DNA of 64,000 nucleotides, taken from contig NC_092876.1 of the NCBI RefSeq assembly GCF_028372415.1, positions 217,979,528 through 218,043,527 on the forward strand. The letters run 5' to 3'. Position 1 is the first letter of the stretch. The number at the start of each line of letters is the position of its first letter. The translations under genes were made by a program, and so were the position numbers. The notes beneath the pieces were generated by a model. The model searched no databases, had not been told where the DNA came from, and worked only from the letters and a program-made list of their open reading frames with translations. Positions 11,641-22,242 of the stretch are shown piece by piece. The DNA is from Notamacropus eugenii (taxonomy: Eukaryota > Chordata > Mammalia > Diprotodontia > Macropodidae).

Positions 11641-12160
11641 ACTTCTTAGATCTAGAGCTGTTCTGGACCCAAGGTCTAGTTCAACTCCCTCATTTTACAG
11701 TGGCAGAAACTAAGGCCCAAGGAATGGACTTTGTCCTGGGTCAAACAAGTTATAAATTACAGGGGTCGGGGGCAGCTAGGTGGTGCAGTGGATAGAGCAC
11801 CAGAGCAGGAGTCAGGAGGACCTGAGTTCAAATCTCACCTCAGACACTTGACACTCACTAACTGTGTGACCTTGGGCAAATCACTTAACTCCAATTGCCT
11901 CATCCTGGGTCATCTCCAGTCATCCTGGTGAATATTTGGTCACTGGATTCAGATGGTTCTGGAGGAGAAGTGAGGCTGGTGACCTGCACAGCCCTCCCTC
12001 ACTCAAAACAAAGTCAAGTGCAAGTCATGTCTTTATTTCTCTGATGGCATGGTCTTCTTAGGCAACAAAGGATGAACACACACACACAAATTACAAAGGC
12101 ATTATTTGAACTCAGGTCTTCTCACTCCAAAACAAATATCGTTTTCTCTTTCCATATATA
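11641..12160 (-). mobile_element. MIR-like SINE, antisense, split by a WSINE
   Basis: The left part has 'ctccctcattttacagtggc' and 'aaactaaggcccaaggaa'. The right part has 'tatttgaactcaggtcttct'. The WSINE insertion at 11762-12087 lies between them. Confidence 0.55.
11762..12087 (+). mobile_element. WSINE1-type marsupial SINE
   Basis: Complete from the head 'ggcagctaggtggtgcagtg' to 'aggcaacaaaggatgaacac' and a (CA)n tail. Flanking duplication AAATTACA occurs at 11754-11761 and 12088-12095. The 73- and 66-codon frames here belong to the SINE. Confidence 0.9.
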
Positions 12161-13049
12161 ATGTAAAGCCAATTATAAAACCTTTTAAAGTGCAAGAGAT
12201 GGTGATAACAGAAGAAAGCATACTCACCCTACCCACAACAATATCTGGTCCCTTCAGTAACACAAAATCAAAAGAATGGGAATAAAAGATTTTTTTTTTT
12301 ATGGAGAGGTTATTTAAATTACTTGAAACTGGACTTATTTAGTATTTTAGAAGCTTATTTTGTTCCTGTGGTAATACTAAGTATTAAGCAGACCACAATC
12401 AACTTCTAACCCTTAGTAGACAACTTGAGAGAGATGCCTAGGCTCATCAAGTTTAAGTGATTTACTTATTGTTATACCACTTGTTTCAGAAGTAGGATCT
12501 GAAATGAGGTCTTCCTGTTTCTCATTTCATATATTCATTCACTTATTCATATGGAAAGCTCAAAAATGTTCCAATGTTTTCTTTAAAACATTGATTTTTG
12601 TGGGAAAATTTTTAACCAGCAAGTTTTTAAATAATTACTTTATATTGTGGTTTTCATCATTCTTTTCTGTTTAAACTATATGTTCTTCCTACCTCAAATA
12701 CAGTTGTTTTGATGTTCTTTCTGTGATGTAGCTATATGTAACATTAGCTGTTTAAAGTTGGAGATTAAATTGTATAGTATAACATGTGTATTTTGAATTA
12801 CATAAACATTGTAGGAAGAAGGAGAGACAGGGCCCCTCTGTGTACAAATTTCAGATTGCTAGCCATGTGACTGCTTAAAATATTAAACACCACTGAAAAT
12901 GTTACTTTATATCAGTGCTCTAAAGCCACTTTAAAAAAAATCAAGTCACTAAAGAAAGAACTTAAAGGAATTAATGGTAACTGATAAATCTATAGATATC
13001 TGTTAGTTTCTAATTATAGGGAAACTTCATTAAATTCAACCTTAAATCA
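12161..13049. other. No gene; weak MIR trace
   Basis: About 12410-12530 has a faint antisense MIR pattern ('gtttaagtgatttacttatt'). The rest is AT-rich and unassigned. Confidence 0.4.
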
Positions 13050-13295
13050 AAATTTTTGTTCAATTATGTCCCCCTCCTTGGGGCTCCATTTGGGGTTTTC
13101 TGGGCAGAGACACTAGAATGATTTGCTGTTTCCTTCTCCACTTTACACATCTGAGGAAATTGAGGCAAACAGGGTTAAGTGACTTGCCCAGAGTCACTCA
13201 GCTAGTAATTAAGTGTCAGAGGTTGACTTTGAACTCAATGTTTTCCTGACTCCAGGCTGGGGCACTCAATCCACTGGGCCACCTATCTGCCCCTC
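13050..13295 (-). mobile_element. Mar1-type SINE, antisense
   Basis: Reads in reverse through 'gatttgctgtttccttctcc', 'tgaggcaaacagggttaagt', 'gacttgcccagagtcactca' to the head 'cactgggccacctatctgcc'. Confidence 0.8.
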
Positions 13296-14290
13296 CAAAG
13301 CATGATTAAACATAATTTTTATTGCATATATTGGAAGACAGAATTTGGAGAAAATAGGAAGTAAAAAAAAGTAATGCAAAGAATAAATTTGACCTGCTAT
13401 ACGTTAATTTGTAGTGGGAGATGAGCCAGCCAGTCTGTTGCCTTGACTTTCTTACTAGTACTGCTTCTTTTACCTCTTAATATTACACATTTATTAGAAT
13501 CAGGTAGGAGGGTCTCTTTTGTTTTGCATCCTCCTGCTTTCCCTTTGGTGCTCTGTCTACTCACTCCTGTTAATGGTAATTTGATAACTTTCGTGCATTT
13601 AAAATATCTTAAAATAACATTCACAAGATCTCCTTCCTTCTTAGTGTAAATTAGAATGAATTACACTGTGGGTATCTGTAATGTGACTTCTGAAGTAGGA
13701 CAAAGGGTGCCTTTAGCAGCATTTCTTTTTTGTTTGGATGAGTTTATAGCTCAAACATTAGGTTCAGAATAACTAAGTTTGAAACTACAAGGGAAAATTC
13801 AACAAATTTCAGTAGTCCTGTTATACTGACAGAGTTCCCTGTCACTTAGTGCATCTTTTTACTGGAGTCTAGAAACATGGAGATGCTTATTGCTTTATCT
13901 TCATTCTGAGAAGTACTGTGTGAGGAGCCAAATTTTATGGGGAACTCGTTTAAAATACGGTTGTCCTGAAAAGAGAATGTCTCACAGACTAGGTTATGGG
14001 TTGCCTGTAAACCAGTTTATAGCAACTTCTGTACATATGTTCCCCAATCCCACTGATGAAGCAAACCATGCAAAATTCCTTCTGAAAATACGACAGGCAC
14101 AATTGATTAAGGGTGCGTAGGTCAGGGCCATATGAAGCATTTGGACAAGGTAGACTACACCTCGTCCTAGAATGAGAGCACGGGGTAGGTGTTACTGTCT
14201 TAAAAACGGAGTGTTGGATCTAAGGTATCCAGTGCTTTCACAAGCTCGAGATAAATAGGCATAGTTTTCACTCAGGCTTTGCAGGAATCT
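13296..14290. other. Repeat-poor block upstream of the CpG island
   Basis: Contains frames of 75, 68 and 76 codons (13397-13624 minus, 13443-13649 plus, 13890-14120 plus). None shows a domain, signal peptide or splice context that I recognise. The 76-codon frame is the least simple in composition, but chance is the default reading. Confidence 0.4.
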
Positions 14291-14690
14291 CTCCGCCCCA
14301 CCCCCTTTTTTTTTGGAGGCCCAGACCTGTTATTTTATTAGTGTGGGGAACTCCCAGCGTGGAAAGTCCATCTACCAATGCAGATCAGCATCTTTCTTGC
14401 AATGTTTAATCACAGAGTGAGAAGTGAAGAGATTTGATCAGGGTCACCAAGCCCGTATAGATTAGGGGCAGGAGTTAAACCCAGGTCTTCCGGACTAAGG
14501 AGTCTGCTCCTTATTCACTGAAGTCTAGGGGAAATGGATTTAGAAAAGGAATGGGGGAACACAGAGGTCATCCAATGCAAACTCCTTGTTCCACAGGTGA
14601 GAAGTTAAGTGGATTGTCGAAGACAACTACGTGTAGAGCTGGCATTCGAACTCAGGGCAGCTATCTCTAAATCCTGTCCCACTTCTTCTT
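14291..14690 (-). mobile_element. CORE-SINE-like sequences, antisense
   Basis: First copy: 'ggcccagacctgttatttta', 'aatgcagatcagcatctttc', 'gtcaccaagcccgtatag', 'aacccaggtcttccgg'. Second: 'catccaatgcaaactccttg' with 'gcattcgaactcagggcagc'. A related head occurs at 25585-25640. Confidence 0.5.
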
Positions 14691-14821
14691 TACAGGTGAA
14701 CATATTTTGGGTCGCCAGTTTTTTGATTTGCAGTTACAATCCAAAATGATAATGTTTTAAAAACTTCAAATTCCTACAGTGTTAATAGACAACGATTGCA
14801 TTTGACATAGAAACACTTGGC

Positions 14822-14838
14822 GGGGGGGGGGGGGGGGG
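14822..14838 (+). repeat. Poly-G run (17 nt)
   Basis: Uninterrupted G run followed by GGGGGAGGGGGAG at the left edge of the CpG island. Such runs can form G-quadruplexes and are length-unstable. Confidence 0.9.
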
Positions 14839-15111
14839 AGGGGGAGGGGGAGCCCGAACTGCAGGAGCCACGCAAAGCAGCGGGGCAGCCCGGGTCTGAG
14901 CTGGCGGCCACCTCGTTATCTGCGCGCTCCGCTTTGTTTGTCGAGGCTGAACAGCAGGGAGGGGATCTTGCCCACCGGACCCTCGCACCGCCTCAGCGAA
15001 GCCACCCCCAGCCACAGCCCTTCCAAAGGGAAAGGGAGAACTAAGAACTAAGCGGAGGAAACAAGCAGGCGAGTGCCAAAAATATATAAATAAATAATTA
15101 ACACCTCCACA

Positions 15112-15127
15112 CCCCCCCCCCCCCCCC
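15112..15127 (+). repeat. Poly-C run (16 nt)
   Basis: Uninterrupted C run, with more C after one G. On the minus strand it is a G run. Confidence 0.9.
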
Positions 15128-15480
15128 GCCCCCAACAACAACTCCAAACTTCTGCTCGTCTAATTGCTCCCACATGTTTTCCTCGGTGATTTCCAAAGGG
15201 CAGCCAGACCCGGGCTGGGGGTGATGGGTGGTGGGGGAGAGGAGACAGCCGGATCCCTTTATTGATCTGAAGGAGGAGGAAAGAAGGCCAGATCACCCCT
15301 CGCCTAGTGCATCCTCACTCCCCTTCGTAGGGAAAGCTCGGACCTTTAGGGACAGTCTCCTTCGCTGAAGCCCGGACTCGGAGTCCGCGGCGGGGTAGGA
15401 AGGGCACCGCGCGCAGCGTCCATTTAGCGCTGCTCCCGCAGCGCCCCAGCCGGTCCCTTCTGCAAATAGACTCCGAGCGA

Positions 15481-15502
15481 GGGGGGGGGGGGGGGGGGGG
15501 GG
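15481..15502 (+). repeat. Poly-G run (22 nt)
   Basis: Longest homopolymer of the window, followed by a purine tract (GGA repeats) and lying about 100-400 nt upstream of the candidate exon end. Length may be unreliable in assemblies. Confidence 0.9.
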
Positions 15503-15599
15503 AGAGGAGGAGGAGGGGAGAAGGAGGCCGGGGGAGCGGGGCGGGAGGAGGGGATGGAGGAAGGTGCCTTCGGGAAAACGCGCAAGGGCGGGGATTAGC

Positions 15600-15889
15600 G
15601 CTGCCAATGAGGCCCCGGTGTTGGCCTTGCTAGGCGGGGAGACCCGGCTCGGAGCAGCCGCCTGGCAGTAGCAGCCCCGGGAGCGGCTGGAGGAGGAGGA
15701 GGAGGAGCAGTGGCAGCAGCCCCAGCGGCAGCGGGGCAGAGGCGGCGGGGGGCGGCCGGGGCGCTGCGGGGCTGGGCTGGGCTGCGCTGCGCTGGGCGCT
15801 GCGGGGCTGGGCGCGCACGCCGGGACCGCTGAGCCGTGCGCCTGGGGGAGCGAGCGCCCCGAAGGAGCTGGAAACTTTCCCGGCGGCAG
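15600..15889 (+). other. Candidate non-coding first exon (5' UTR)
   Basis: GC-rich sequence rich in GGC, GCAGC and GGA triplets, typical of 5' UTRs, ends at CGGCGGCAG followed by GTAACT, a close match to the MAG|GTRAGT donor consensus. The only ATG, at 15607, opens a frame that stops after eight codons, and none follows before the donor, so any product must begin in a later exon. The 5' end given is a guess; no TATA box is obvious and initiation may be dispersed. I do not recognise the gene. If the call is right, the window downstream is intron 1. It would be wrong if transcripts initiate elsewhere or on the minus strand. Confidence 0.45.
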
Positions 15890-16460
15890 GTAACTTGGCG
15901 CAGTCCCGGGCGCATGGGGAACAAGACGGGGCTGACTTCTCGGGAGGATGTTTGTTAAATTCCCGGGGTGCGGGTGGCAGCACGCGCTGCGTGCAGGGTG
16001 AAAGGAAGGATGGGCGTGGGAAAGTTTCTCTCGCCGCACCCCCCCTTTCCCTATGCACCCCCGTTTCCAGCCGCCAGGGAATACGCTCGGACATGTTGGG
16101 TGCTCCGCGGGGCCTCGGGTCTGAGCAGCAAGTCCGCCCTTTTCCTTGCTCTTCCTGCCCTGCCCCGCCCCGGCCCGGCCCGGCCGCGCTAGGCCAGCTG
16201 CTGGGCTGGTGGGAATGGCCCTGGCGCTGTGGAAGTTTGGGGTCCCTCCTCAGGCACTTCCCCGTCCCGTGCTCTGGGTCCTTTTTCCTCCTCCCAGTTC
16301 TGTTGCCCCCAAGCTTGGCCAGGGCCTGGGCTGCGCCTGGTACCTGGGGCGGGGGAAAGTGGTGGGAGGTAAGGGGTACCTGGCACCGCTAGATTGGGGG
16401 AAGGACGGCGCGCAGGGGCGTTGGCAATGAGAGTGACCGGGGTCTCCAAGCTGGAGGGGC

Positions 16461-18639
16461 AAGTGTTGGAGGGAGATGGATGGTGATGTAAGCGACATTC
16501 CCCGTAGAAAGTCTCCAACTTTTAAAGAAACAATATAACATCTCTCAACTCCTCTCTTCCCCCCTCCCTTTTTTCTTTTGTACTGTGTAGCATAAGGATG
16601 GTTTGTCTTGGATAAAGGAAAAGAATTGTGTCAAGAGTGCGTCTACTCCTTCACTCTCTTAATTTAAAGTCAGTGTAAATCATCTCTTGGGGAGATGAAG
16701 GGTATTGACCTCGGGGTCTAGGCAGGGGCACAGTTTCCCAGGGGTGGGGCACTCCACAATTCCAGTCTGGAAAGGAAACCCCAAGCGTTGGGTGCTCTCT
16801 GTAGATCAAGAAAAGTCTCTTTAACTGTCTTTAAAAGTTTGCTTGTTTTATGGTGCTAGGCTTCTGCCCGGAAATGTGGTGATTGATAGCCAAGTAGAGG
16901 AGCCACTGGGGGTGGCGAGAACCCGCCGTGAACCTAACCGTAGTCATCCACTCTCACCTTTGTTTATACTTAGGAGCATGAATGGCTGTACCTGGAATGA
17001 TGGCTTTGGAGATTATCTGCAAACTCCAAATTTAACTTTGAGAGCAGAAAATAGGTCCTTGGGCAGTTAGTTAGTCCGCTTTAATCCTGAACTTGACTGA
17101 CATAGAACGCCCCATCCCCTTTACTTGCAAACTGGAGGACACAGCAGTTGAATGAGTTTTGCTCAGGATATCCCCCAGACGCCCCTGCTGGAAGGAGGTG
17201 CCTAATTCAAAACCTTTGAAGAAAGGATTTAGGAACTGGCTCTTGTCACTAAATAAGGCTTGTGTATTGGTTTTCTCTTTCGGTGGGCTAGTGGGGAAGA
17301 AGGGTGCCCTAGGAAAAAGGGATGTTTGTGTCTTGTCTTTGCTTTTCCTCTATCATCCTTATGTTTGCCAGGGTGGCACTGTAACGCAAGGGGGAGGGGT
17401 GCCTAAGACTAGTTACAGATTCAGGAGTAAGTAAAGGCTTCCCCATCTGGCAGAGTAGTGTCAGCCCAGCTACTGGAAAAGGCAGGAGATTTTTTGGCCT
17501 TTAACAGCTGCCTTTTTTGATTGCTGGGAACGAAAGAATTTATGAGTGGCTGAGAGGTGTTCATTATAGTATTTTGAATGTTTTACTCATGAGCCTTGCA
17601 AAGAGATTACATCGAGTGTGTTGATTTCTGTGCAAAGTTTCTGTGTGAGCCATAATGCTTGGTGGGTGTCAGCCAGAGTGCTTTTGTAAGTATATCCTGG
17701 TGGTTTTAAAATTAAAAGTATTCTCAAGTAAAGGAAGTAAATATGGTATCTGACATCCTTCAGTGTTTCCGCCCAGTGTTGGTCCAGTTACTCACCTGCC
17801 AAGTGATCCTATTCCAGAACTTCCTGACTACTGTGATTTGACAATAAAGGATGGGAAATAGTGTCATTGACTTGTAGTGAAGTCAGGAAAGTCCAGAAAT
17901 AAATTTAAGGTTCTCTTTAAGTGACCTGGCCTTGCAGATGTGGTGCAACAAACTTAATTTTGCTAGTAGTTGGAAGTGGTAGATTTCCTGCTTTCTCTGG
18001 TTTGGTTAAACCCTAGAATGGACAAATTATTATTTCTGTCCGTTGTACAGCACAAACATAGCTTTTTTCATAGCCAGCCTTGCTCAGCTTCCCATAAAAG
18101 CCTGTAGGGAAGGAACGTTTTGTTGGTCTAACCACACTCATTTATTTGGTGCCATTACAGCTTTGTGATAGTGGTGATCGGAGGGCATAATTTTAAGGAC
18201 AGTGAAGTAATCTTGATTAAATTGTTCATTTTTGTGCCACGTCATCTTCTGAATAAAGTGTTCCTGATTAATACTTCATCCCCCAGGGAAGCACTAAAAC
18301 CAGCATCCCTGTAAAGAGAGAACTGTAATCCATAGTATAATTATGCCTGCTAGCATAGCTGGAGGTTAACATTATGTCAATGTTTCCATTATACATTTCT
18401 AATTCAATTGTTAAGGTTTTGTCTGGGTTACAAATGGACTTTGAAGGTCTTAGAGAGTAGCTTTTTTTTTAAACCTGCCCAAAGTTCAGTTTAATTGAGA
18501 AGTTAAAGGGGTAAATTTGTGAAAGCAAAATCTAGCCCAAGGCTTTTTGTTTGTTTGTTTCGGTGAATTATGCTGGTTTGGTTTCCAGCTTTTTTTTTTC
18601 CTACCTGTAAAACTAGTAAAAAGCAGCTCCTTCCCTGTC
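16461..18639. other. Repeat-poor block downstream of the island
   Basis: About 2.2 kb with no classified repeat. Frames of 75 and 91 codons (16843-17070, 17159-17434) lack recognisable motifs. Repeat-free sequence next to a promoter often carries regulatory elements, which is inference only. Confidence 0.5.
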
Positions 18640-18915
18640 CTTTTTCTAATTAAAAAAGGTACCAAAAGGCACATATGACCAGAACCAGTTGTGTGACCTT
18701 GAAGGAAAGTCAATTCACCTCTCTCTGGCCCTGTGCAGTAAATGAAAGGCCTTGGCTTAGACAGTGATGTTCAGGAAATAACATTGGTTTTGGAGTCATG
18801 ATATGGATTCAAATCTTAGGGAAGTCACTTAATGTTCTGTATCTCAGTTTCTTCATCTGTCAAAAGAGGGGATTGAGGCTATGTGATCTCTGAGGTCTCT
18901 TACAGCCTAATGTCC
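18640..18915 (+). mobile_element. Two old MIR-family fragments
   Basis: First: 'ccagttgtgtgaccttgaag' and 'caattcacctctctctggcc'. Second: 'gattcaaatcttagggaagt', 'cagtttcttcatctgtcaaa', 'tctgaggtctcttacagcct'. Confidence 0.6.
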
Positions 18916-18984
18916 CTTTCTAGTTCCAAAATTCTATTAGAAGAAAAGTGAAAACTGGATTTTCTATACTTAGTATCACCTCCT

Positions 18985-19075
18985 AGCAGCTTCTACCAAA
19001 AACAAACATTTATTAAGTACCTACTGTTTGCCAGGAACTGAGCTTGGCCTCTGTGATTACAAAGAATGAAGTGAT
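18985..19075 (-). mobile_element. L2 3' end, antisense
   Basis: Antisense L2 tail: 'acatttattaagtacctact', 'gtttgccaggaactgagctt'. Confidence 0.6.
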
Positions 19076-19084
19076 CCATCCTCC

Positions 19085-19405
19085 AAAGAAGCTGTATAAG
19101 CTTGAGCAAATCATTTACTCTGAGCCTCAGTTTCCATATCTGTAAAATACAGGTAATAACTCATCTCATGGTATAGTTTTGTGAAAAAGGACTTTGTAAA
19201 TGGTCAAGGGCTATATAAAATGAGCTATAATTATAATGGAACAGATTTGGAGTTAGAGCACCTGGATTCTGATCCAGGTTTTGCCACTAATTATCAGTGG
19301 CAAGTCTTATTGACTTTAGGCACCTTAATCTCTGTAACTTTTCTGTGCCTCAGTTTCCTTATCTGTAGAATGTGGCTAGATGGCTGACTACTAGAGCTAG
19401 AAGGT
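19085..19405 (+). mobile_element. Two MIR-family SINEs in tandem
   Basis: First copy carries 'gagcctcagtttccatatct' and a 'gactttgtaaatggtcaagg' tail. Second has 'ctggattctgatccaggttt', 'gtgcctcagtttccttatct'. The 68-codon frame at 19181-19387 is incidental. Confidence 0.65.
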
Positions 19406-19689
19406 ACTTTACAGATCTTTGATCTGAACTGTATATTGCTGCAGTGAGAGTGGGCCAGAGCCGGAGAGTCAGGCAGACTAAGGCTAATCTGTGACAGTTT
19501 CCCATAGCATGTTTTTATTTACATATGGACTGGTTCTCTTAAGAGAACAGGAATTGGCAGGTGTGCTTCATCAGGAATTAAAAACCAGGGCAAATTTTAA
19601 GAAAACCTTTCTCAAAAGTTTTTAAAAATCACCTTTCTGAGCACATATCCCAGATAGTCATCTGTCTAGAACTAATAATTCTATATTTG
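19406..19689. other. No recognised feature
   Basis: Unique-looking sequence; nothing supportable. Confidence 0.4.
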
Positions 19690-19815
19690 ACAACCTTCTC
19701 TCCTTTCTTTCTTCTCCCTTTCATTTTCCCTTTTTTCCTCTCTTCCTTGCTACCTTCCTTCCTCCCTTCCCTTTCCCCTATTCCCTCCCTTCCTTCCTTC
19801 GTTCCTTCCTTCCTA
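19690..19815 (+). repeat. Polypyrimidine tract, (TTCC)n-like
   Basis: Nearly pure C/T over about 125 bp, with imperfect TTCC, TTTC and CCCT units and the cleanest (TTCC)n at 19789-19813. Polypurine-polypyrimidine tracts of this length can adopt triplex structures. Confidence 0.8.
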
Positions 19816-20499
19816 TTGTTGTAATCTAGGCAACATTCCTAAGATAATGACTTCTCCAATCCCACACCTCTTTCTTTTGCCTTTCATTTTGGTATCTTCG
19901 AGCCTAATTGCAAAGCCTGGTTGAATATCCTATTTCTGTACTATCTTTCCTGTGTGCTGCTTACTACTGATGTCTGGATAAGTCTGCTTCTGGAGCCCTG
20001 GCCTTGTTAAATCTTTCTTTTATGCCATTGGACTAATGATAGAGAAGTGACAAGTTCCTGGTGACCCATTTTTCCCTAGCATGCCATCCCCAGATGATTT
20101 TGCTGCAGTCTTCTAGTCTATTTATGAACTTTAAGGGGCCTTAAGTGCAGTTTGACACTCATCTTGAAGTGCTTATGGATTTTTTAAGAGACCCTAAAAT
20201 GAAATTATGTGCTAAGCTTTAGGCCTTCTTAGGTCTGAACACTGTCCATCTCCTCCACTTCTAAGAGCTTTTCTTATTTATAAATTTTAAATTTTCAGAT
20301 GAAATCTTGTTTTAAAGTGAAGATAGTGTTACATACTTACTCTGGCTGCTGAAAAAATATCTCTTGACTAGAAGAAAATGAGGAAAGCCCTATTAAACCT
20401 GAAGGCCCTCTTGTTTTTTATGTTGGGGGTAGTATTGAATAAATAGTATAGAATGTTTGTAAAAAAAAAAATGGTTGAGGACTTTATGAAGCTTGCTGT
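19816..20499. other. No recognised feature
   Basis: Unique-looking; minus-strand frames of 67-68 codons near 20368-20596 overlap an A run and a MIR and are not supported. Confidence 0.45.
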
Positions 20500-20680
20500 G
20501 AGTGAAAGAAAACTGAGATTGAGCCTTGGCTCTAATGAATACTCTAATAGGTTTATGACCTCTGGACAAGTCACTTAACCTCCTTACACCTTCCATTTCA
20601 TCTGTAAAATGGGGATAATAGCACTTGCATTGCTTAACAGGGTCATTGGAGAAAGTGCTTTGTAAACCTTCAAGATTTAG
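20500..20680 (+). mobile_element. MIR-family SINE
   Basis: 'acctctggacaagtcactta', 'tcatctgtaaaatggggata', then 'gtgctttgtaaaccttcaag' near the end. Confidence 0.65.
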
Positions 20681-20914
20681 CCTGTTTCATCAGAAAAGGC
20701 CATGAATTTAAAGTCATTGGTTGTGGCATTTAATAACTGTGTAACCTTGGGTAAATCATTGACATCATCAGATCTTAGGATCTAGACTTAAAGCTAGAAG
20801 GAGCTCAGAGGCCATCTATTTCAATGGTCTTTTCATATTAGCTGTTCCTTGCATCCTTCATCAATTAAAGACTTAGGCTTTATGTTCTTTTTTGTTAAAG
20901 TTAAATATTATTCT

Positions 20915-21640
20915 TGCCATTAATAAAGCATTTTTTTTCTATCTCACCTTCTTCCCCCACTGGGGAAAAAAATCTTGTGACAGATATGTATAGTCAAAGA
21001 AAACAAAATTCCGCATTGACTGTGTTCAAAAATGTGTGTCTCATTTTTCATATTTAGTGTGTTATTTCTCTTTGAGGAGATTTTGGGTCAGCTACGTGGC
21101 TCAGTGGATAGAGTTCTAGGTCTGCAGTCAGGAAGATGACCTGAGTTCATATTTAATCCCAGACATTTAGGAGCTGTGTGATTCTGGGAAAGTCATTTAA
21201 TTTCTATTTTCCTCAGTTTCCTCAATTGCAAAATAGGGATATTAACCTAAAAGCACCTACCTTCCAAGGTTGCAATGATCATGTGAAATAATATTTGGAA
21301 AATGCTTACTGTAGTGCCAGTGCCTAGCACATTTATCTAAAGATGCTTATTCCCTTTCACTTGGAAGAGATGGATGATGTCCTTCATCAGAGTTTTTGTT
21401 GTTTTTTTTTTAAATGATGCTGTTGTATAATTTACTCTCCTGGTTCTGTTTATTTCACTCAAGCAGTTCATACAGATATTCCCAGTTGTCTCGGAAAAAA
21501 AAGAAACCCAGTTTCTTTCATCACTTCTCCTGGCACAGTAATATTCCATTACATTTGGGAGCTATAATCTGTTCCTCCCTAGCCCAGTTGGGGAGCACCC
21601 TTTTAGTTTCCAGTTCTTTGCCACCACAAAAAGATAGGCA
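20915..21640 (-). mobile_element. L1 3' end, antisense, split by a SINE
   Basis: Part 1 (20915-21080) has 'aattccgcattgactgtgtt'. Part 2 (about 21395-21640) resumes with 'ctcctggttctgtttatttc', 'tggcacagtaatattccatt' and 'ttctttgccaccacaaaaag'. The SINE at 21085-21345 lies between, so the L1 piece is older. The 97-codon frame 21414-21707 lies mainly here. Confidence 0.6.
21085..21345 (+). mobile_element. MIR-family SINE nested in L1
   Basis: Head 'ggtcagctacgtggctcagt', CORE 'gagctgtgtgattctgggaa', body 'cctcagtttcctcaattgca', and a tail with 'tgcctagcacatttatctaa'. Confidence 0.7.
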
Positions 21641-21900
21641 TTATCTCCTTAATGTAGAGCTGGAAAAGACTCTCGTTACCATCTATGCCATATTCTTTTT
21701 TGTATAGATAAGGAAATTGAAACCAAGTAGGTCAGTGCTTACTTAGCACAGTGCTTGGCCCATAGAAGGCACTGAATAAATGTGTATTGAGTTAAAATGA
21801 CTTGCCCAGAGTTACATAGGTAGTAAGTTGCAGGGCTAACATTTGAACTAAGGTCTTCTGAGTTTAGAGCCATTACCCTTTCCATGGTACATGATACCTT
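21641..21900 (-). mobile_element. Old MIR-like SINE, antisense, with an L2-like tail piece inside
   Basis: The SINE reads 'gatagagctggaa'-like on the left and 'gacttgcccagagttacata' with 'tttgaactaaggtcttctga' on the right. Between them 21733-21796 is a plus-strand L2 tail ('cttggcccatagaaggcact', 'gaataaatgtgtattga'). Confidence 0.5.
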
Positions 21901-21927
21901 CCCCACTTCCCTAAATCAGCCTTGGGA

Positions 21928-22242
21928 GGGGCAGCTAGGTGGCGCAGTAGATAGAGCACCAGTGCAGGAGTCAGGAGGACCTGAGTTCAAATCTCACCTC
22001 AGACACTTGACACTCACTAACTGTGTGACCTTGGGCAAATCACTTAACCCCAATTGCCTCATCCTGGGTTGTCTCCAGTCATCCTGATGAATATCTGGAC
22101 ACTGGATTCAGATGGCTCTGGAGGAGAAGTGAGGCTGGTGACCTGCACAGCCCTCCCTTACTCAAAACAAAGTCAAGTGCAAGTCATGTCATTTCTCTGA
22201 TGGCATGGTCTTTTTCAGCAGTGAAGGATGAACACACGTATC
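21928..22242 (+). mobile_element. WSINE1-type marsupial SINE
   Basis: Complete: head 'ggggcagctaggtggcgcag', middle 'cactggattcagatggctct', 3' end 'cagtgaaggatgaacacacg'. Flanking duplications AAATCAGCCTTGGGA (21913-21927) and AAATCAGCCTGGGA (22243-22256). The right duplication is the outer end of the adjacent palindrome, so the SINE inserted into that palindrome's left edge. Confidence 0.9.

Larger units (their letters stand above)
14815..16460 (+). promoter_or_regulatory. CpG island, probable gene promoter
   Basis: Base composition changes sharply from AT-rich to about two-thirds or more G+C, with many CpGs (for example 'cggggtaggaagggcaccgc' followed by 'gcgcagcg' near 15385-15418, and dense GGCCGGGG/GGGCGG-type motifs at 15740-15840), in a window that is otherwise CpG-poor. 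This is the normal signature of a vertebrate CpG-island promoter. Direction is inferred from the donor at 15889/15890. GC-rich sequence leaves long frames open on both strands (248 aa minus, 165 aa plus); their Pro/Arg/Ser/Ala-rich products overlap in several frames and are not taken as proteins. Confidence 0.75.

Noticed and set aside
11731..11931. Similar 62-67 codon frames at several places (5032, 11731, 21884, 59057)
   Set aside because: They share a 'VDRAP.QESGGPEFKSHL' segment because all are translations of the same WSINE head.
14782..15147. 121-codon minus-strand frame with a long Pro run
   Set aside because: The Pro/Gly runs are translations of the poly-G and poly-C tracts.
15293..16094. 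Long minus-strand open frames of 248, 154 and 109 codons in the CpG island
   Set aside because: GC-rich sequence has few stop codons. The products are Pro/Ser/Ala/Arg-rich, overlap in several frames and show no domain or signal peptide.
15895..16392. 165-codon plus-strand frame downstream of the candidate donor
   Set aside because: Starts six nucleotides after the donor inside the presumed intron, with similar-length frames open in other frames and no recognisable protein.
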